A stretch of DNA of 64,000 nt from DATCMA01 sp036563645 (GTDB lineage: Bacteria > Actinomycetota > Actinomycetes > Mycobacteriales > Micromonosporaceae), in assembly GCA_036563645.1 (NCBI GenBank), contig DATCMA010000046.1, forward strand, positions 1-64,000, in the 5' to 3' direction. The position numbers and the translations under genes are program-made. Position 1 is the first letter of the stretch, and every line of letters starts with the position of its first letter. Below the pieces are notes generated by a model. That model had not been told where the DNA came from. It was given only the letters and a program-made list of their open reading frames with translations, and made no database searches. Shown here one piece after another: positions 24,776 to 34,418 of the stretch.

Positions 24776-26205
24776 CTCTCACCCTCCGCTACGCGGCCCA
24801 CAGCGACCGCGGCCTCATCCGAGACGGAAACCAAGACTCCGTCTACGCCGGGCCGCGCTTGTTGGCCGTCGCCGACGGCATGGGCGGCATGGCTGCCGGC
24901 GACATCGCCAGCAACATCGTCATCGGTGCCTTGGCGCAGCTCGATGAGGACGTCCCCGGTGATGCGCTCGTCGACGCGTTGCGGGCGGCGGTCGAGAACG
25001 CCAACCGACAGCTCCGGGAGGCGATCGAGGCCAATCCCCAACTGGAGGGGATGGGGACCACGCTCACCGCGACCCTCTTCTCCGGCACCAAGATCGGCGT
25101 GGTGCACATCGGCGACTCGCGCGCCTACCTCCTCCGCGATGGCGAACTGACCCAGATCACCAAGGACGACACGTACGTCCAGATGCTGGTGGACGAGGGG
25201 CGGATCACCGAGGAGGAGGCGAACACCCATCCCCAGCGGTCACTGCTGACCCGTGCCCTCGACGGTCGCGACATCGATCCCGAGTACTCCGTCCGGCAGG
25301 TTCTCCCCGGGGACCGCTACCTCATCTGTAGCGACGGGCTCTCCAGCGTCGTCAGCGCCGACACGATCGCCGCCACGCTGCGGGAATACTCCGATCCCCA
25401 GCAGTGTGTCGAACGGCTTGTCCAGTTGGCGCTCCGCAGCGGTGGGCCGGACAACATCACGGTGATCGTCGCGGACGCGACTGACGAGGACATCGTGGAG
25501 TCCACCCCGATCGTGGGGGGAGCGGCGGCCCGGGATCGCGGATTGGCGACCGCGGCCGACGGCTCCACACCGGCGGGCCGCGCCTCAGCCGCGCTCGCGC
25601 CCCGACCGGCGACCCCGGTCGAATCCGCCGAGGCGGAGGACGAGGCGCCCGCGCGCCCCAAGCGGCGCGCGCTGCGGGCCGCCCTGGTGTTGGGGGGCCT
25701 GGTGGCGCTCCTCGGCGGCGGTCTCTGGGTGGGGTGGAGCTACACGCAGCGGCAGTACTACGTCGGGGCGACTGAGGACGGTCACCTCGCGGTCTTCCAG
25801 GGCATGCCGGGTGAGATCGCCGGTCTGCGTCTGTCCAGTGTGCACACGACGAGCGACACCGCTCTCGACGACTTGACCGTTGCGGCCCAGGAACGGGTGA
25901 AGCAGGGCATCCAGGCCAAGAGCAAGTCCGACGCGAAGCGTCGACTCGCCGAGCTGACGATGGACAGCCCGCTGAACCCCAACCTGAAGCCGACTTGCGC
26001 GCCGCGCACCCCGGATCCGGACGTGTCACCGAGCACATCTCCGACCGCGTCGCCCACCCCGACGACCACCGCGGCGACGGACGCCTCGCCCACCGCCACG
26101 CCGACAGCGTCCCCGGACGCCTCGGAACCCACCATCGAGCCTCAACAGCCCGTCGATCTGGCGCCGCCGCTGACCGATCAGACGGGGTGCCGGGTTATCG
26201 ATTGA
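24772..26205 (+). CDS. pstP: PP2C-family Ser/Thr phosphatase PstP
   Basis: A 477-residue membrane phosphatase. The N-terminal PPM domain (about 1-240) has the metal ligands in DGNQDS, VADGMGGMAAGD, HIGDSRAYLLRDGEL, ICSDGLSSVV and GGPDNITVIV. A Pro/Ala-rich juxtamembrane region leads to one membrane helix (AALVLGGLVALLGGGLWVGW, about residue 300), and an extracytoplasmic domain ending in a Thr/Pro/Ser-rich tail. It dephosphorylates PknA, PknB and their substrates. The gene is coupled to fhaB (ATGA). Confidence 0.95.
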   Translation: MTLTLRYAAHSDRGLIRDGNQDSVYAGPRLLAVADGMGGMAAGDIASNIVIGALAQLDEDVPGDALVDALRAAVENANRQLREAIEANPQLEGMGTTLTATLFSGTKIGVVHIGDSRAYLLRDGELTQITKDDTYVQMLVDEGRITEEEANTHPQRSLLTRALDGRDIDPEYSVRQVLPGDRYLICSDGLSSVVSADTIAATLREYSDPQQCVERLVQLALRSGGPDNITVIVADATDEDIVESTPIVGGAAARDRGLATAADGSTPAGRASAALAPRPATPVESAEAEDEAPARPKRRALRAALVLGGLVALLGGGLWVGWSYTQRQYYVGATEDGHLAVFQGMPGEIAGLRLSSVHTTSDTALDDLTVAAQERVKQGIQAKSKSDAKRRLAELTMDSPLNPNLKPTCAPRTPDPDVSPSTSPTASPTPTTTAATDASPTATPTASPDASEPTIEPQQPVDLAPPLTDQTGCRVID

Positions 26206-26234
26206 GTGCTCACTGACGAGTCGAGGGATGTGCA

Positions 26235-27728
26235 GTGACCGCGCCCGCCGGACCGGCCGTCACGCCGAGTACCACTGGTGAGCTGCCGCGCGCCCGGACC
26301 AAGTCGAACCGGCGTAACGCGGAGTTAGGGCTTCTCGCCCTCTCCATGACGGTGATCGCCATCTACTCGGCGACGATCGAGATCAACATGGTCGACACCG
26401 TGCGGCTCGACTTCTGGATCCCCACCGCGTCGCTGGCCGCGGTCTTCTTCGGGCTGCACCTGGTGATCCGGTTTCGGGCGCCGTACGCCGATCCGGTGTT
26501 GCTGCCCATGGTGGCGCTGCTCAATGGCATCGGCGTCACCTTTCTCCGGCGACTCGATCTCGCCAGGGTCGAACCGGCGGAGCGCGTCGAGTACCCGGTT
26601 TTCGCGGGCACCGGAGGGCGACAGCTCGCCTGGACGTTGCTATCGGTGATGCTCGCCGCCGTCCTCCTGCTCGCACTCAAAGACCACCGGGTGATCTCGC
26701 GGTACGCGTACACCCTCGGGTTGACCGGAATCGTCCTCGTGATGATCCCGGCGGTCTTGCCGCGGTCCTATTCGGAGATCAACGGGGCGAAGCTGTGGAT
26801 CAGGATCGGCGGCTTCTCCATCCAACCCGGTGAGTTCGCCAAGCTCGCCCTGTTGTCGTTCTTCGCCTACTACCTCGTCCGCAAACGCGAGGTGCTGTCC
26901 CTGGCGAGCCGCCGGTTCCTCGGCATCGACTTTCCCCGGGGCCGCGACCTCGGGCCGGTGCTCCTGGTCTGGGCGCTCAGCCTCCTGGTGCTGATCTTCG
27001 AGAAGGACCTGGGCACCTCGCTGCTCTACTTCGGCATGTTCGTGGCGACCCTCTACATCGCCACGGAACGGGTGAGCTGGCTGATCATCGGCTTGCTGCT
27101 GTTCTTCGGCGGCGCACTCCTCGCGTACGTGCTGGGGGGCACGATCGGCGGCCCGTTCGCCAACTTCTACCAGCGCGCCGAAGTGTGGCTCGATCCCTTC
27201 GCGGATCCCTACCAGGACGGCTTCCAGCTCGTCCAAGGGTTGCTGGGCCTCGGCACCGGTGGGCTCTTCGGCGCCGGCCCGGGCGGTGGCCAGCCGCACA
27301 TCGTGCCCGAGGTGCACAACGACTTCATCTTCTCCGGACTCGGCGAGGAGATCGGGCTCTTCGGTCTCACCGCGTTGCTGCTCGTCTACCTGCTGGTGGT
27401 CGAGCGAGGGCTGCGGGCCGGGATCACCGTCCGCGACTCCTTCGGCAAGCTGCTCGCCGGGGGTCTGGCGTTCACGCTCGGCTTGCAGGTCTTCGTCATC
27501 GTGGGCGGTGTCACCGGTCTCATTCCGCTGACCGGTCAGACCACGCCGTTCCTCTCCGCGGGTGGCTCCTCACTCATGGCGAACTGGCTTTTGATCGCGC
27601 TGCTGCTCCGCATCTCCGATGCGGCGGGCCAGCCGCTGGTCGCGGGATCGACGATCCGTCCGCCCGGGGCGCCTGCCCCCCAGCCGGCGAAGCTCCACGG
27701 CGCTCCCACGGAGGTGATTAGGCCGTGA
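26235..27728 (+). CDS. rodA: RodA/FtsW-type SEDS peptidoglycan glycosyltransferase
   Basis: A 497-residue polytopic protein with about ten membrane helices, a SEDS-family member. Conserved stretches include SEINGAKLWIRIGGFSIQPGEFAKLALLSFFAYYL, the catalytic-loop LLIFEKDLGTSLLYFGMFVATLYIATER, QLVQGLLGLGTGGLFGAGPG and PEVHNDFIFSGLGEEIG, and a C-terminal PLTGQTTPFLSAGGSSL. It polymerises lipid II with the class B PBP encoded immediately downstream (GTGA overlap). GTG start at 26235 after GAGGGATG. Confidence 0.95.
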   Translation: MTAPAGPAVTPSTTGELPRARTKSNRRNAELGLLALSMTVIAIYSATIEINMVDTVRLDFWIPTASLAAVFFGLHLVIRFRAPYADPVLLPMVALLNGIGVTFLRRLDLARVEPAERVEYPVFAGTGGRQLAWTLLSVMLAAVLLLALKDHRVISRYAYTLGLTGIVLVMIPAVLPRSYSEINGAKLWIRIGGFSIQPGEFAKLALLSFFAYYLVRKREVLSLASRRFLGIDFPRGRDLGPVLLVWALSLLVLIFEKDLGTSLLYFGMFVATLYIATERVSWLIIGLLLFFGGALLAYVLGGTIGGPFANFYQRAEVWLDPFADPYQDGFQLVQGLLGLGTGGLFGAGPGGGQPHIVPEVHNDFIFSGLGEEIGLFGLTALLLVYLLVVERGLRAGITVRDSFGKLLAGGLAFTLGLQVFVIVGGVTGLIPLTGQTTPFLSAGGSSLMANWLLIALLLRISDAAGQPLVAGSTIRPPGAPAPQPAKLHGAPTEVIRP

Positions 27729-29227
27729 ACGCTCCGCTGCGCCGGACCGGCATCGTCGTGATGATCTTGTTCGGCCTGCTGTTCGCCAAACTCAACTGGG
27801 TGCAGGCGTACAAGGCGGAGGAGTACCGCACCAGCGACTACAACGGGCGGGTCCAGATCGCCGAGTACGAGCGCAAGCGCGGCAACATCGAGGTGGGCGG
27901 GCAGGCGCTGGCGGTGAGCAAAGCCACCGACGGCGAGCTGAAGTACCTGCGCACTTATCCCAAGAAGGGCCTCTACGCCCACATCCTCGGCTACAAGCCG
28001 GTCAACGGGACGGCGACCGGCATCGAGAAGATCGAGGATGAGTACCTCGCTGGCAGCAGCGACCAGCTCTTCGCCGACCGGGTGCGCAGCCTGTTCGCCG
28101 GTGAGGAACCCGCCGGCGGGAACGTCCTGCTGACGATCTCGCGTCGGGCGCAGGAGACGGCGTATCGGGAGCTCAGCGACAACCAAGTCGGCGCGACCAA
28201 GGGCGCGGCGGTCGCCCTCGATCCGCGTACCGGCGCGGTGCAGGCGCTGGTCTCGATTCCGAGCTTCGACCCGAACCCCCTGTCCAGCCACGACACGAAG
28301 GCCGCGGCCGCGGCGTACAAGAAGCTCGAAGCGGACCGCAACGAACCGTTGAAAAACCGGGCGTTGAGCGAGACCTTCCCGCCGGGATCGACCTTTAAGG
28401 TCATCGTGGCGGCCGCGGCGCTCGAGCACGGACTCTCCAAGGGGAGCCTGATCCCCGCCGGACCCAGCTACACCGCGCCCACGGCCGGGACGCCGATCCG
28501 CAACGCCCACCCGACCATTTGCCCGGAGCCGCAGGTGACGCTCATCGAGGCGCTCACCGAGTCGTGCAACACCGGGTTCGCCCGGCTCGCCGTGTCGTTC
28601 GGGGCCGCGGAGCTCAAAGAGAAGGCGCGGGCGTTCGGTTTCGAAGACGAAGGGCTCACCGTCGGCCGGTTGAACGGGGACGGGCTTCCGGTGGCGGCCA
28701 GCCGAACCGGCGACATCCAAAACCCGGATGGCAGCGAGGACAAGGCCGCGCTCGCCCAGTCCGCGATCGGGCAAAACAACGTCCGGATGACCCCGCTGCA
28801 GGGCGCGTTGATCGCCGCTGCGGTCGCCAACGGGGGCGTCCAGATGCGGCCGTACCTGGTGCAGCAGCTCCTGGGTCCGGACCGCACCACCAACCACTAC
28901 ACCGCCGCTCCGCGCGAGCTGCGCCGGCCGATCAGCAGCCAGGTCGCCCGCGATCTGCGCGACATGATGGTCAGCGTCGTGGAGCGGGGGACCGGCACGA
29001 ACGCGCGGATCAACGGCTACACCGTCGGCGGGAAGACCGGGACCGCCCAGGCCGGCGAGGGGGAGGCCGAGCACGGCTGGTTCATCGGTTTCGTCCTGAA
29101 AGACGGCCAGCCCATCAGCGCGGTAGCGGTCGTGCTCGAATCGGCGGGGCCCGGGGGGAGCCCGGAGGCCGCGCGGATCGCCGGGCAGATCATGCGCGCG
29201 GTGATCGCGGACCGGGGAGGCAGGTGA
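27725..29227 (+). CDS. pbpA: PbpA: class B penicillin-binding protein (transpeptidase)
   Basis: A 500-residue bitopic transpeptidase with an N-terminal membrane anchor (GIVVMILFGLLFAKLNWVQAY), a dimerisation domain, and the acyl-serine transferase domain with SxxK in PPGSTFKVIVAAA (about residue 220), SxN in TESCNTGFARL and KTG in GGKTGTAQAGEGEAEHGWF. It cross-links peptidoglycan with the SEDS partner encoded just upstream; in mycobacteria PbpA is a PknB target. It starts GTG at 27725, overlapping rodA. Confidence 0.95.
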   Translation: MNAPLRRTGIVVMILFGLLFAKLNWVQAYKAEEYRTSDYNGRVQIAEYERKRGNIEVGGQALAVSKATDGELKYLRTYPKKGLYAHILGYKPVNGTATGIEKIEDEYLAGSSDQLFADRVRSLFAGEEPAGGNVLLTISRRAQETAYRELSDNQVGATKGAAVALDPRTGAVQALVSIPSFDPNPLSSHDTKAAAAAYKKLEADRNEPLKNRALSETFPPGSTFKVIVAAAALEHGLSKGSLIPAGPSYTAPTAGTPIRNAHPTICPEPQVTLIEALTESCNTGFARLAVSFGAAELKEKARAFGFEDEGLTVGRLNGDGLPVAASRTGDIQNPDGSEDKAALAQSAIGQNNVRMTPLQGALIAAAVANGGVQMRPYLVQQLLGPDRTTNHYTAAPRELRRPISSQVARDLRDMMVSVVERGTGTNARINGYTVGGKTGTAQAGEGEAEHGWFIGFVLKDGQPISAVAVVLESAGPGGSPEAARIAGQIMRAVIADRGGR

Positions 29228-29228
29228 C

Positions 29229-30575
29229 ATGCTGAGCCCCGGGATGGCGCTCGGCGGGCGGTACCGCCTCGATGAGCGGATCGCCAGCGGCGGGATGGGC
29301 GATGTGTGGCGCGGCACTGACGAGGTGCTCGGCCGCACCGTCGCGGTGAAGGTCATGCTTCCGGCCCTGCTCGACGAGCCGGGGTTCGCGGAGCGCTTCC
29401 GGGGCGAAGCACGGACGATGGCGACCATCAACCACCCCGGCGTCGTCGACATCTACGACTACGGCAGCGATCAGCACATCGCCTATCTCGTGATGGAGTA
29501 CATCGAAGGCGATCCGCTGTCGAGCACCCTGAGCAAGGTGGGCCGGCTCACTCCCGCGCGCACGATGGCGCTCGTCGCGCAGGCGGCTGACGCGCTGCAG
29601 GCAGCGCACGACAAGGGCATCGTCCACCGCGACGTCAAGCCGGGGAATCTCCTCGTCCGCCCCAATGGCACGCTGGTGTTGACCGACTTCGGCATCGCCC
29701 GGTCGGATCTCGTCGGTCAGCTCACCGCCACCGGCGCGGTGCTGGGTACCGCGTCGTACATCTCGCCGGAACAGGCCAGCGGGGGCGTCGCCACACCCGC
29801 CTCCGACATCTACTCCCTCGGTGTCGTGGCCTATCAATGCTTGGCTGGGCGGCGCCCGTACGAGGGTGATAACCCTCTCGACATCGCGATGAAGCATGTC
29901 CGGGAGCCGCTGCCACCGCTACCCGCCGATATCCCACCGGCGGTGCGGTCGGTCGTGGAGCGGGCGTTAGCGAAGGATCCGGCGGCGCGGTGGCCCAGCG
30001 CCGCCGCCTTCGCCCGCGCGGCGCGCCAGGCCGTCATGCTCGACGTGCCCACGCCACGCACGGCCCAGGTACGCGCGACCTCGCCGGTCCCGCCGCGCAA
30101 GTCATCGGCGGCAGCGGTCGCGTCGGCTTCCGTACCGCCGGCCCTGCCCGCACCCCCGCGTCGGACATCGGCGAAGGCCGAGGTTTCCCCGGCGCGCCCC
30201 CACATTGCGGGGAGCAGGGCCAGCGCGGGGCCCGGATACAATCGGGCCGCGGCGTCCATACCTCCACCGCAGAACGCGACTCCCTACGGATACGCCCGAC
30301 CGCCGGCCGCGCCTCAGCAGCGGGGGAGCGACCACCGGCAGCTCCTCATCGTGCTGGCAGTTGTGCTCGGGGTGCTGGTGTTGGTCTGCTCCGGGAGCAT
30401 GACCTATCGGTGGAAGCAGCGCAGCGAAACGAGCAGCCTCGGGTATCCCAGGCAAACGGTCATGACCTCAAGAAAGGTTGGCGTCGAGGACGCCGGTTCG
30501 TGCGGAGCGGCGTACTGCTCGGTGGGCGCGCGTTCTGCATCCCGGCAGCACGACGACCCGATGAACGAAGGATGA
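29229..30575 (+). CDS. pknA: PknA: transmembrane Ser/Thr protein kinase
   Basis: A 448-residue Hanks-type kinase. The catalytic domain (about 10-270) has IASGGMGDVWRGTD (P-loop), VAVKVM (Lys), VHRDVKPGNLL (catalytic loop), LTDFGIARSD (DFG), GTASYISPEQA (activation loop end). A Pro/Ala/Ser-rich linker precedes one membrane helix (LLIVLAVVLGVLVLVCSGSMTY) and a short, low-similarity extracytoplasmic tail. It regulates cell shape and peptidoglycan synthesis with PknB. It starts one base after pbpA's stop. Confidence 0.95.
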   Translation: MLSPGMALGGRYRLDERIASGGMGDVWRGTDEVLGRTVAVKVMLPALLDEPGFAERFRGEARTMATINHPGVVDIYDYGSDQHIAYLVMEYIEGDPLSSTLSKVGRLTPARTMALVAQAADALQAAHDKGIVHRDVKPGNLLVRPNGTLVLTDFGIARSDLVGQLTATGAVLGTASYISPEQASGGVATPASDIYSLGVVAYQCLAGRRPYEGDNPLDIAMKHVREPLPPLPADIPPAVRSVVERALAKDPAARWPSAAAFARAARQAVMLDVPTPRTAQVRATSPVPPRKSSAAAVASASVPPALPAPPRRTSAKAEVSPARPHIAGSRASAGPGYNRAAASIPPPQNATPYGYARPPAAPQQRGSDHRQLLIVLAVVLGVLVLVCSGSMTYRWKQRSETSSLGYPRQTVMTSRKVGVEDAGSCGAAYCSVGARSASRQHDDPMNEG

Positions 30576-30582
30576 CGACGAG

Positions 30583-32349
30583 ATGACGGCGCAGGCCCGC
30601 CTGCTCGCTGGCAGGTATCAGGTCGGCGAGCTCCTCGGCTACGGCGGCATGGCTGAGGTGCACCGAGGGCGTGACCTCCGGCTTGGCCGCGATGTCGCGA
30701 TCAAGATGCTCCGGACGGACCTGGCCCGGGACAAGACCTTCCAGGAACGTTTCCGCCGGGAAGCGCAAAACGCCGCATCACTGAACCATCCGGCGATTGT
30801 CGCGGTCTATGACACCGGTGAGGATTACACCCCTAGCGGGGAAACCGTCCCCTTCATCGTGATGGAGTTCGTCAACGGACGAACTCTCAAGGAGATCTTG
30901 GCCGCGGAAGGCCGGCTGGCGCCCCGGCGCGCGCTGGAGATTGTGGCGGATATCTGCGCGGCCCTGGAGTTCAGCCACCGGCACCAGATCATTCACCGTG
31001 ACATCAAGCCTGGCAACGTGATGCTCACGCACAGCGGCCAGGTCAAGGTCATGGACTTCGGGATCGCCCGCGCGTTGGCGAGCGGCGCCACCACAATGAC
31101 CCAGACCAGCGCGGTGATCGGTACCGCGCAATACCTCTCTCCGGAGCAAGCGCGCGGTGAGGCCGTAGACGCCCGGTCCGACGTCTACGCCAGCGGCTGC
31201 GTGCTCTTCGAGCTGCTCTGCGGCCACCCGCCGTTCGTCGGCGACAACCCGGTGAGCGTGGCCTACCAGCACGTTCGGGAGAATCCGCGTCCGCCGAGTG
31301 AGATCAATCCGGAGGTGACGCCGGAGATCGACGCGATCGTCCTCAAGGCGCTCGCGAAGAACCCGCTGAACCGCTACCAGAGCGCGGCGGAGATGCGGGC
31401 CGATCTCCTGCGGTGCCTCAACGGGCGGCCGGTGCTCGCCACCCCGGTCCTACGTGACCAGGAGACGATGCCCATGGCCGCCGCGCCGGCGGCGGCGACC
31501 CGTACCCAGCCGATGACCCGCGCGCTGCCGCCGGAGCAGCTGAGCAAGCGGAAGCGGTCCCCGTGGGTGGTGGCCACGGGGAGCGCCGTGGCGGTGCTGG
31601 CGGTGATCGCGTTGGCCAGCGGTCTCATCTACGCGCTGAACCAGCCCAAGGGGCCGGCGAAGGTCGATCTGCCGTCGTTCATCGGTCAGCCCGCGACCGT
31701 CGCTGAGCAGCAGCTCCGCGCGCTCAACCTGATCCCCGCCACCACCTCGGTGAAGGACGACTGCACCGTGGGCCAGGTGATGAGTCAGGAGCCGCCCGCG
31801 GGCAAGGTGGAGGAGGGGTCCACGGTCACCCTCGGGGTGTGCGCGGGGCCGGACACCGTGACGGTTCCGACCAACCTGGTGGGGAGCACGCGGCAGCTCG
31901 CGGAGGAGCGGCTGCGGGAGCTCGGCCTCGATCCGGAGATCGAGTACGTCGACAGCGACCAGCCGCGGGACACGGTGGTCCGCGTCGAGAAGGCGGGGCA
32001 GTCGGTCCGCAAAGGCGAAGAGATCACCGTTGAGGTATCGAAGGCCAACCTGAGCGTGGTGCCGGAGGTCGTCGGGACCACCGTCGACGTGGCCATCGAC
32101 CGGCTGCGGCGGGCGGGCTTCGAGGTCGAGCAGCGGCCCGGCGACGAGGTACCGGCGGGGAGCGTCCCGACGGTGACCAGCCAGAGCGTCGCTCCGGGGC
32201 AGAAGTACCCCAAGGGGTCCGTTATCGCGATCACGGTGACGCAGCCGAGGCAGCACGAGGAGCCGGATGAGCCCACGCCGGATCCCTCGGCGTCGGTAAC
32301 GCCGACGACGACCCCGACCACGTCGCCCCCTACCTCTGGGCGGCCCTAA
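30583..32349 (+). CDS. pknB: PknB: PASTA-domain Ser/Thr protein kinase
   Basis: A 588-residue kinase. The catalytic domain (1-280) has GYGGMAEVHRGRD, VAIKML, IHRDIKPGNVML, VMDFGIARAL and GTAQYLSPEQA with activation-loop TMTQTS threonines. After a basic linker, a single membrane helix (VVATGSAVAVLAVIALASGLIYAL, ~330) leads to three extracytoplasmic PASTA repeats that begin LPSFIGQPATVAEQQL, VPTNLVGSTRQLAEERL and VPEVVGTTVDVAIDRL. Each is about 65 residues. PASTA domains sense muropeptide or lipid II. A Thr/Pro-rich tail follows. Last gene of the operon. Confidence 0.96.
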   Translation: MTAQARLLAGRYQVGELLGYGGMAEVHRGRDLRLGRDVAIKMLRTDLARDKTFQERFRREAQNAASLNHPAIVAVYDTGEDYTPSGETVPFIVMEFVNGRTLKEILAAEGRLAPRRALEIVADICAALEFSHRHQIIHRDIKPGNVMLTHSGQVKVMDFGIARALASGATTMTQTSAVIGTAQYLSPEQARGEAVDARSDVYASGCVLFELLCGHPPFVGDNPVSVAYQHVRENPRPPSEINPEVTPEIDAIVLKALAKNPLNRYQSAAEMRADLLRCLNGRPVLATPVLRDQETMPMAAAPAAATRTQPMTRALPPEQLSKRKRSPWVVATGSAVAVLAVIALASGLIYALNQPKGPAKVDLPSFIGQPATVAEQQLRALNLIPATTSVKDDCTVGQVMSQEPPAGKVEEGSTVTLGVCAGPDTVTVPTNLVGSTRQLAEERLRELGLDPEIEYVDSDQPRDTVVRVEKAGQSVRKGEEITVEVSKANLSVVPEVVGTTVDVAIDRLRRAGFEVEQRPGDEVPAGSVPTVTSQSVAPGQKYPKGSVIAITVTQPRQHEEPDEPTPDPSASVTPTTTPTTSPPTSGRP

Positions 32350-32370
32350 TCCCGGTTGAGGCGTGACGAG

Positions 32371-32405
32371 GAAACGGGGGACGGCCTGACGCCGTCCCCC
32401 GTTTC
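32371..32405. terminator. Bidirectional terminator between pknB and pabA
   Basis: A perfect 15-bp stem GAAACGGGGGACGGC (32371-32385) with 32391-32405 and a 5-nt loop CTGAC, giving a T-containing tail GTTTC on the plus side and a similar one on the minus side. It separates two converging operons. Confidence 0.88.
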
Positions 32406-32429
32406 GCCGTCTGGTCGCTCGCGACGCGG

Positions 32430-33077
32430 CTACGCGGCGAAAGCCCCCTCCCGCCGCCGCTGCATCTCGGCGTCGAGCGTCTCTGCCCGCTCCCGCGCCT
32501 CCGGCATGCCACACACCGCCAGCCAGTTGGCGAGGATGCGGTAACCGCCTTCGGTGAGCACGGACTCCGGGTGGAATTGCACGCCCTCCACGGGCAGGTG
32601 TCGGTGGCGCAGCGCCATCACGACACCGGAGGCGGTGTGTCCGGTGACCTCGATGTCGTCCGGCAGGGTGTCGGCCACCACCGCCAGGGAGTGGTAGCGG
32701 GTCGCGGTGAACGGGTTCGGCAGGCCCGCGAGCACTCCGGTATCCGTGTGGTGGACGAGGGAGGTCTTCCCGTGCAGGAGTTCGGGGGCGTGGGTGACGG
32801 TCGCCCCGAACGCCGCGCCGATGGCCTGGTGCCCGAGGCACACCCCGAAGATCGGCAGGGTGTCCGCGTACGCGCGGATGAGGTCGATGCAGATCCCGGC
32901 GCGTTCGGGCGTGCCCGGGCCGGGCGAGAGCAGCACCCCGGCCGGGCGGAGCCTCCCCACCTCCGCCACGCTGATTTCGTCATTGCGGCGTACCTCGCAG
33001 TCGACCCCGAGCTGGCCGAGGTACTGCACGAGGTTGAACACGAACGAGTCGTAGTTGTCGATCACGAGGACGCGCAT
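32430..33077 (-). CDS. pabA: Glutamine amidotransferase component (PabA/TrpG)
   Basis: A 215-residue class I glutamine amidotransferase: RVLVIDNYDSFVFNLVQYLG, SPGPGTPERAG, nucleophile elbow FGVCLGHQAIGAAFGA with the catalytic Cys (~83), and the FHPES end motif with His and Glu. It supplies ammonia from glutamine to aminodeoxychorismate or anthranilate synthase. In actinobacteria a gene at this position next to the sortase and pknB is usually annotated as pabA/trpG; the choice between folate and tryptophan use is not settled by sequence. ATG at 33077 follows AGGTGACC; a GTG at 33086 overlapping the upstream stop is also possible. Confidence 0.9.
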   Translation of the reverse strand: MRVLVIDNYDSFVFNLVQYLGQLGVDCEVRRNDEISVAEVGRLRPAGVLLSPGPGTPERAGICIDLIRAYADTLPIFGVCLGHQAIGAAFGATVTHAPELLHGKTSLVHHTDTGVLAGLPNPFTATRYHSLAVVADTLPDDIEVTGHTASGVVMALRHRHLPVEGVQFHPESVLTEGGYRILANWLAVCGMPEARERAETLDAEMQRRREGAFAA

Positions 33078-33082
33078 CACGG

Positions 33083-33340
33083 TCACCTGTCCGGAGTCGC
33101 AGTGGGGGGCGGGTTGTTGCGAGTGGTGCTGTACGGCAGGTCGTGCTCACCAATGCCGGGATGATCTGAATCGCCGCTCTGGGACGCGTCGACCTGCGCG
33201 TCGTCGAAGGGAAGCAGCGGCTCAGCCCAGGGAAAGACGACGTACCAGAGCAGCGCGACGAAGGCCGCGGCGAGCACGAGTGACCCGACGATTTTGCCAG
33301 GCAGGCCGAACGGAAGCCGCCGCCAAATCCAGGCATACAC
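33083..33340 (-). CDS. Small single-pass membrane protein
   Basis: An 85-residue protein with one hydrophobic helix (GKIVGSLVLAAAFVALLWYVVFPW) followed by an acidic, Pro/Thr-rich tail (DDAQVDASQSGDSDHPG). Small proteins of this size and shape lie between the sortase and pabA genes in many actinobacteria; function unknown. It starts with GTG one base after the sortase stop and ends overlapping pabA, so it is fully embedded in the operon. Confidence 0.8.
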   Translation of the reverse strand: MYAWIWRRLPFGLPGKIVGSLVLAAAFVALLWYVVFPWAEPLLPFDDAQVDASQSGDSDHPGIGEHDLPYSTTRNNPPPTATPDR

Positions 33341-33341
33341 G

Positions 33342-34415
33342 TTAGCCTCCCAGCTCCGCCGGCCGGCCGTCGGACTTGGGCTGGCTGCGCACGAGCTCCG
33401 CGTGCACGATCAGCCGTTGGTAATTGTCGTACTTCGGGTGGCAGGTCGTCAGGGTCAGCATGGCGCGCGTGGGTTTCGCCCCGGGTTGGTTGGGGACCGG
33501 AGCGACGACCTCGACGCGACTGGGCTCCACGATGTGGTTCTGGGTGACCCGGTAGACGTGCCAGTGGCGCTTGTCCTCCACCACGATCACGTCGCCTTGC
33601 CCCACCTCGTCTAGCCGCCAGAACGTGGCGGGATTGCGGTGGCCGGCGACGGCGAAATTGCCGATTTCGCCGGGCATAGCGGTGTTGGGGTAATGACCGG
33701 GTGCGTACCGAATGTCCTTCTGCGCCACCCCTTCGACCACGACCCAGCTCTTGCCGAGTTTCGGGATGTACAGCCGGGCGATCGGCGTGCCACTGGCGGG
33801 CGGCGTGGTGGCGGCGGCGGAGGAGGAGGGGCTCACGACCGTCGGCGCCGCTTCCCACTTCTCGGCGAGCTGGGCCACCAGGTCCTGCTGGTGGGCGTTG
33901 ACCGCCGCGGACTTACCCCAGACCTCGTACGCCGCGAAGAGGAGCACCACGAGGCCGAAGGTCATCAGCAGCTCGCCGGTGACCTGGACACCGGCGAGGA
34001 GGCGCGCGCCCAGCGTGGCGCGGCGGCGACGCGTCCGCGTCGAGCGGTACAGGCGAGCGCGGTGGCCGCCGCGGCGCGGCCCAGGGGCGGGCGCGGTGTG
34101 AGGGCGCGCCGCGCCGGCCGCCTCCGCGTCGTCGCTCGCGTCGCTGTCGACGGGTATGGGAGTCTCCCGCAGCGCCGGGAGCACCACGGTCGCGTCCTCG
34201 GTCGGCGACGGGATGGCCGGCAACACCGCGGTCGCGTCGTCGTCGTCCCTGATCGGGGGGAGGAACGCGGTGGGGGTATCGGCGGGAGACCAGTCGCGAT
34301 GGTCACCCCACGGACGTGGGGGAGGAGGCGCGGTCCAGCGAGGGACGCGCGCGAAGTGCTCCTCCGCTCCGGGGTGACGGCCAGGTCCTCGGCTGTCCAT
34401 CAGGCCGCCCGTCAC
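33342..34415 (-). CDS. Class E sortase
   Basis: A 357-residue membrane transpeptidase. A 140-residue Pro/Asp/Arg-rich cytoplasmic N terminus is followed by a membrane helix (LLMTFGLVVLLFAAYEVWG) and the sortase barrel: ARLYIPKLGKSWVVVEGV, the catalytic His in FAVAGHRNP, the catalytic Cys in LTLTTCHPKYDNYQRL and the Arg of the same segment. Class E enzymes attach LAXTG-type proteins in actinobacteria. No protein with an LAXTG tail was seen in this window. GTG at 34415 follows 3 bases after the DUF881 stop. Confidence 0.92.
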   Translation of the reverse strand: MTGGLMDSRGPGRHPGAEEHFARVPRWTAPPPPRPWGDHRDWSPADTPTAFLPPIRDDDDATAVLPAIPSPTEDATVVLPALRETPIPVDSDASDDAEAAGAARPHTAPAPGPRRGGHRARLYRSTRTRRRRATLGARLLAGVQVTGELLMTFGLVVLLFAAYEVWGKSAAVNAHQQDLVAQLAEKWEAAPTVVSPSSSAAATTPPASGTPIARLYIPKLGKSWVVVEGVAQKDIRYAPGHYPNTAMPGEIGNFAVAGHRNPATFWRLDEVGQGDVIVVEDKRHWHVYRVTQNHIVEPSRVEVVAPVPNQPGAKPTRAMLTLTTCHPKYDNYQRLIVHAELVRSQPKSDGRPAELGG

Positions 34416-34418
34416 CGG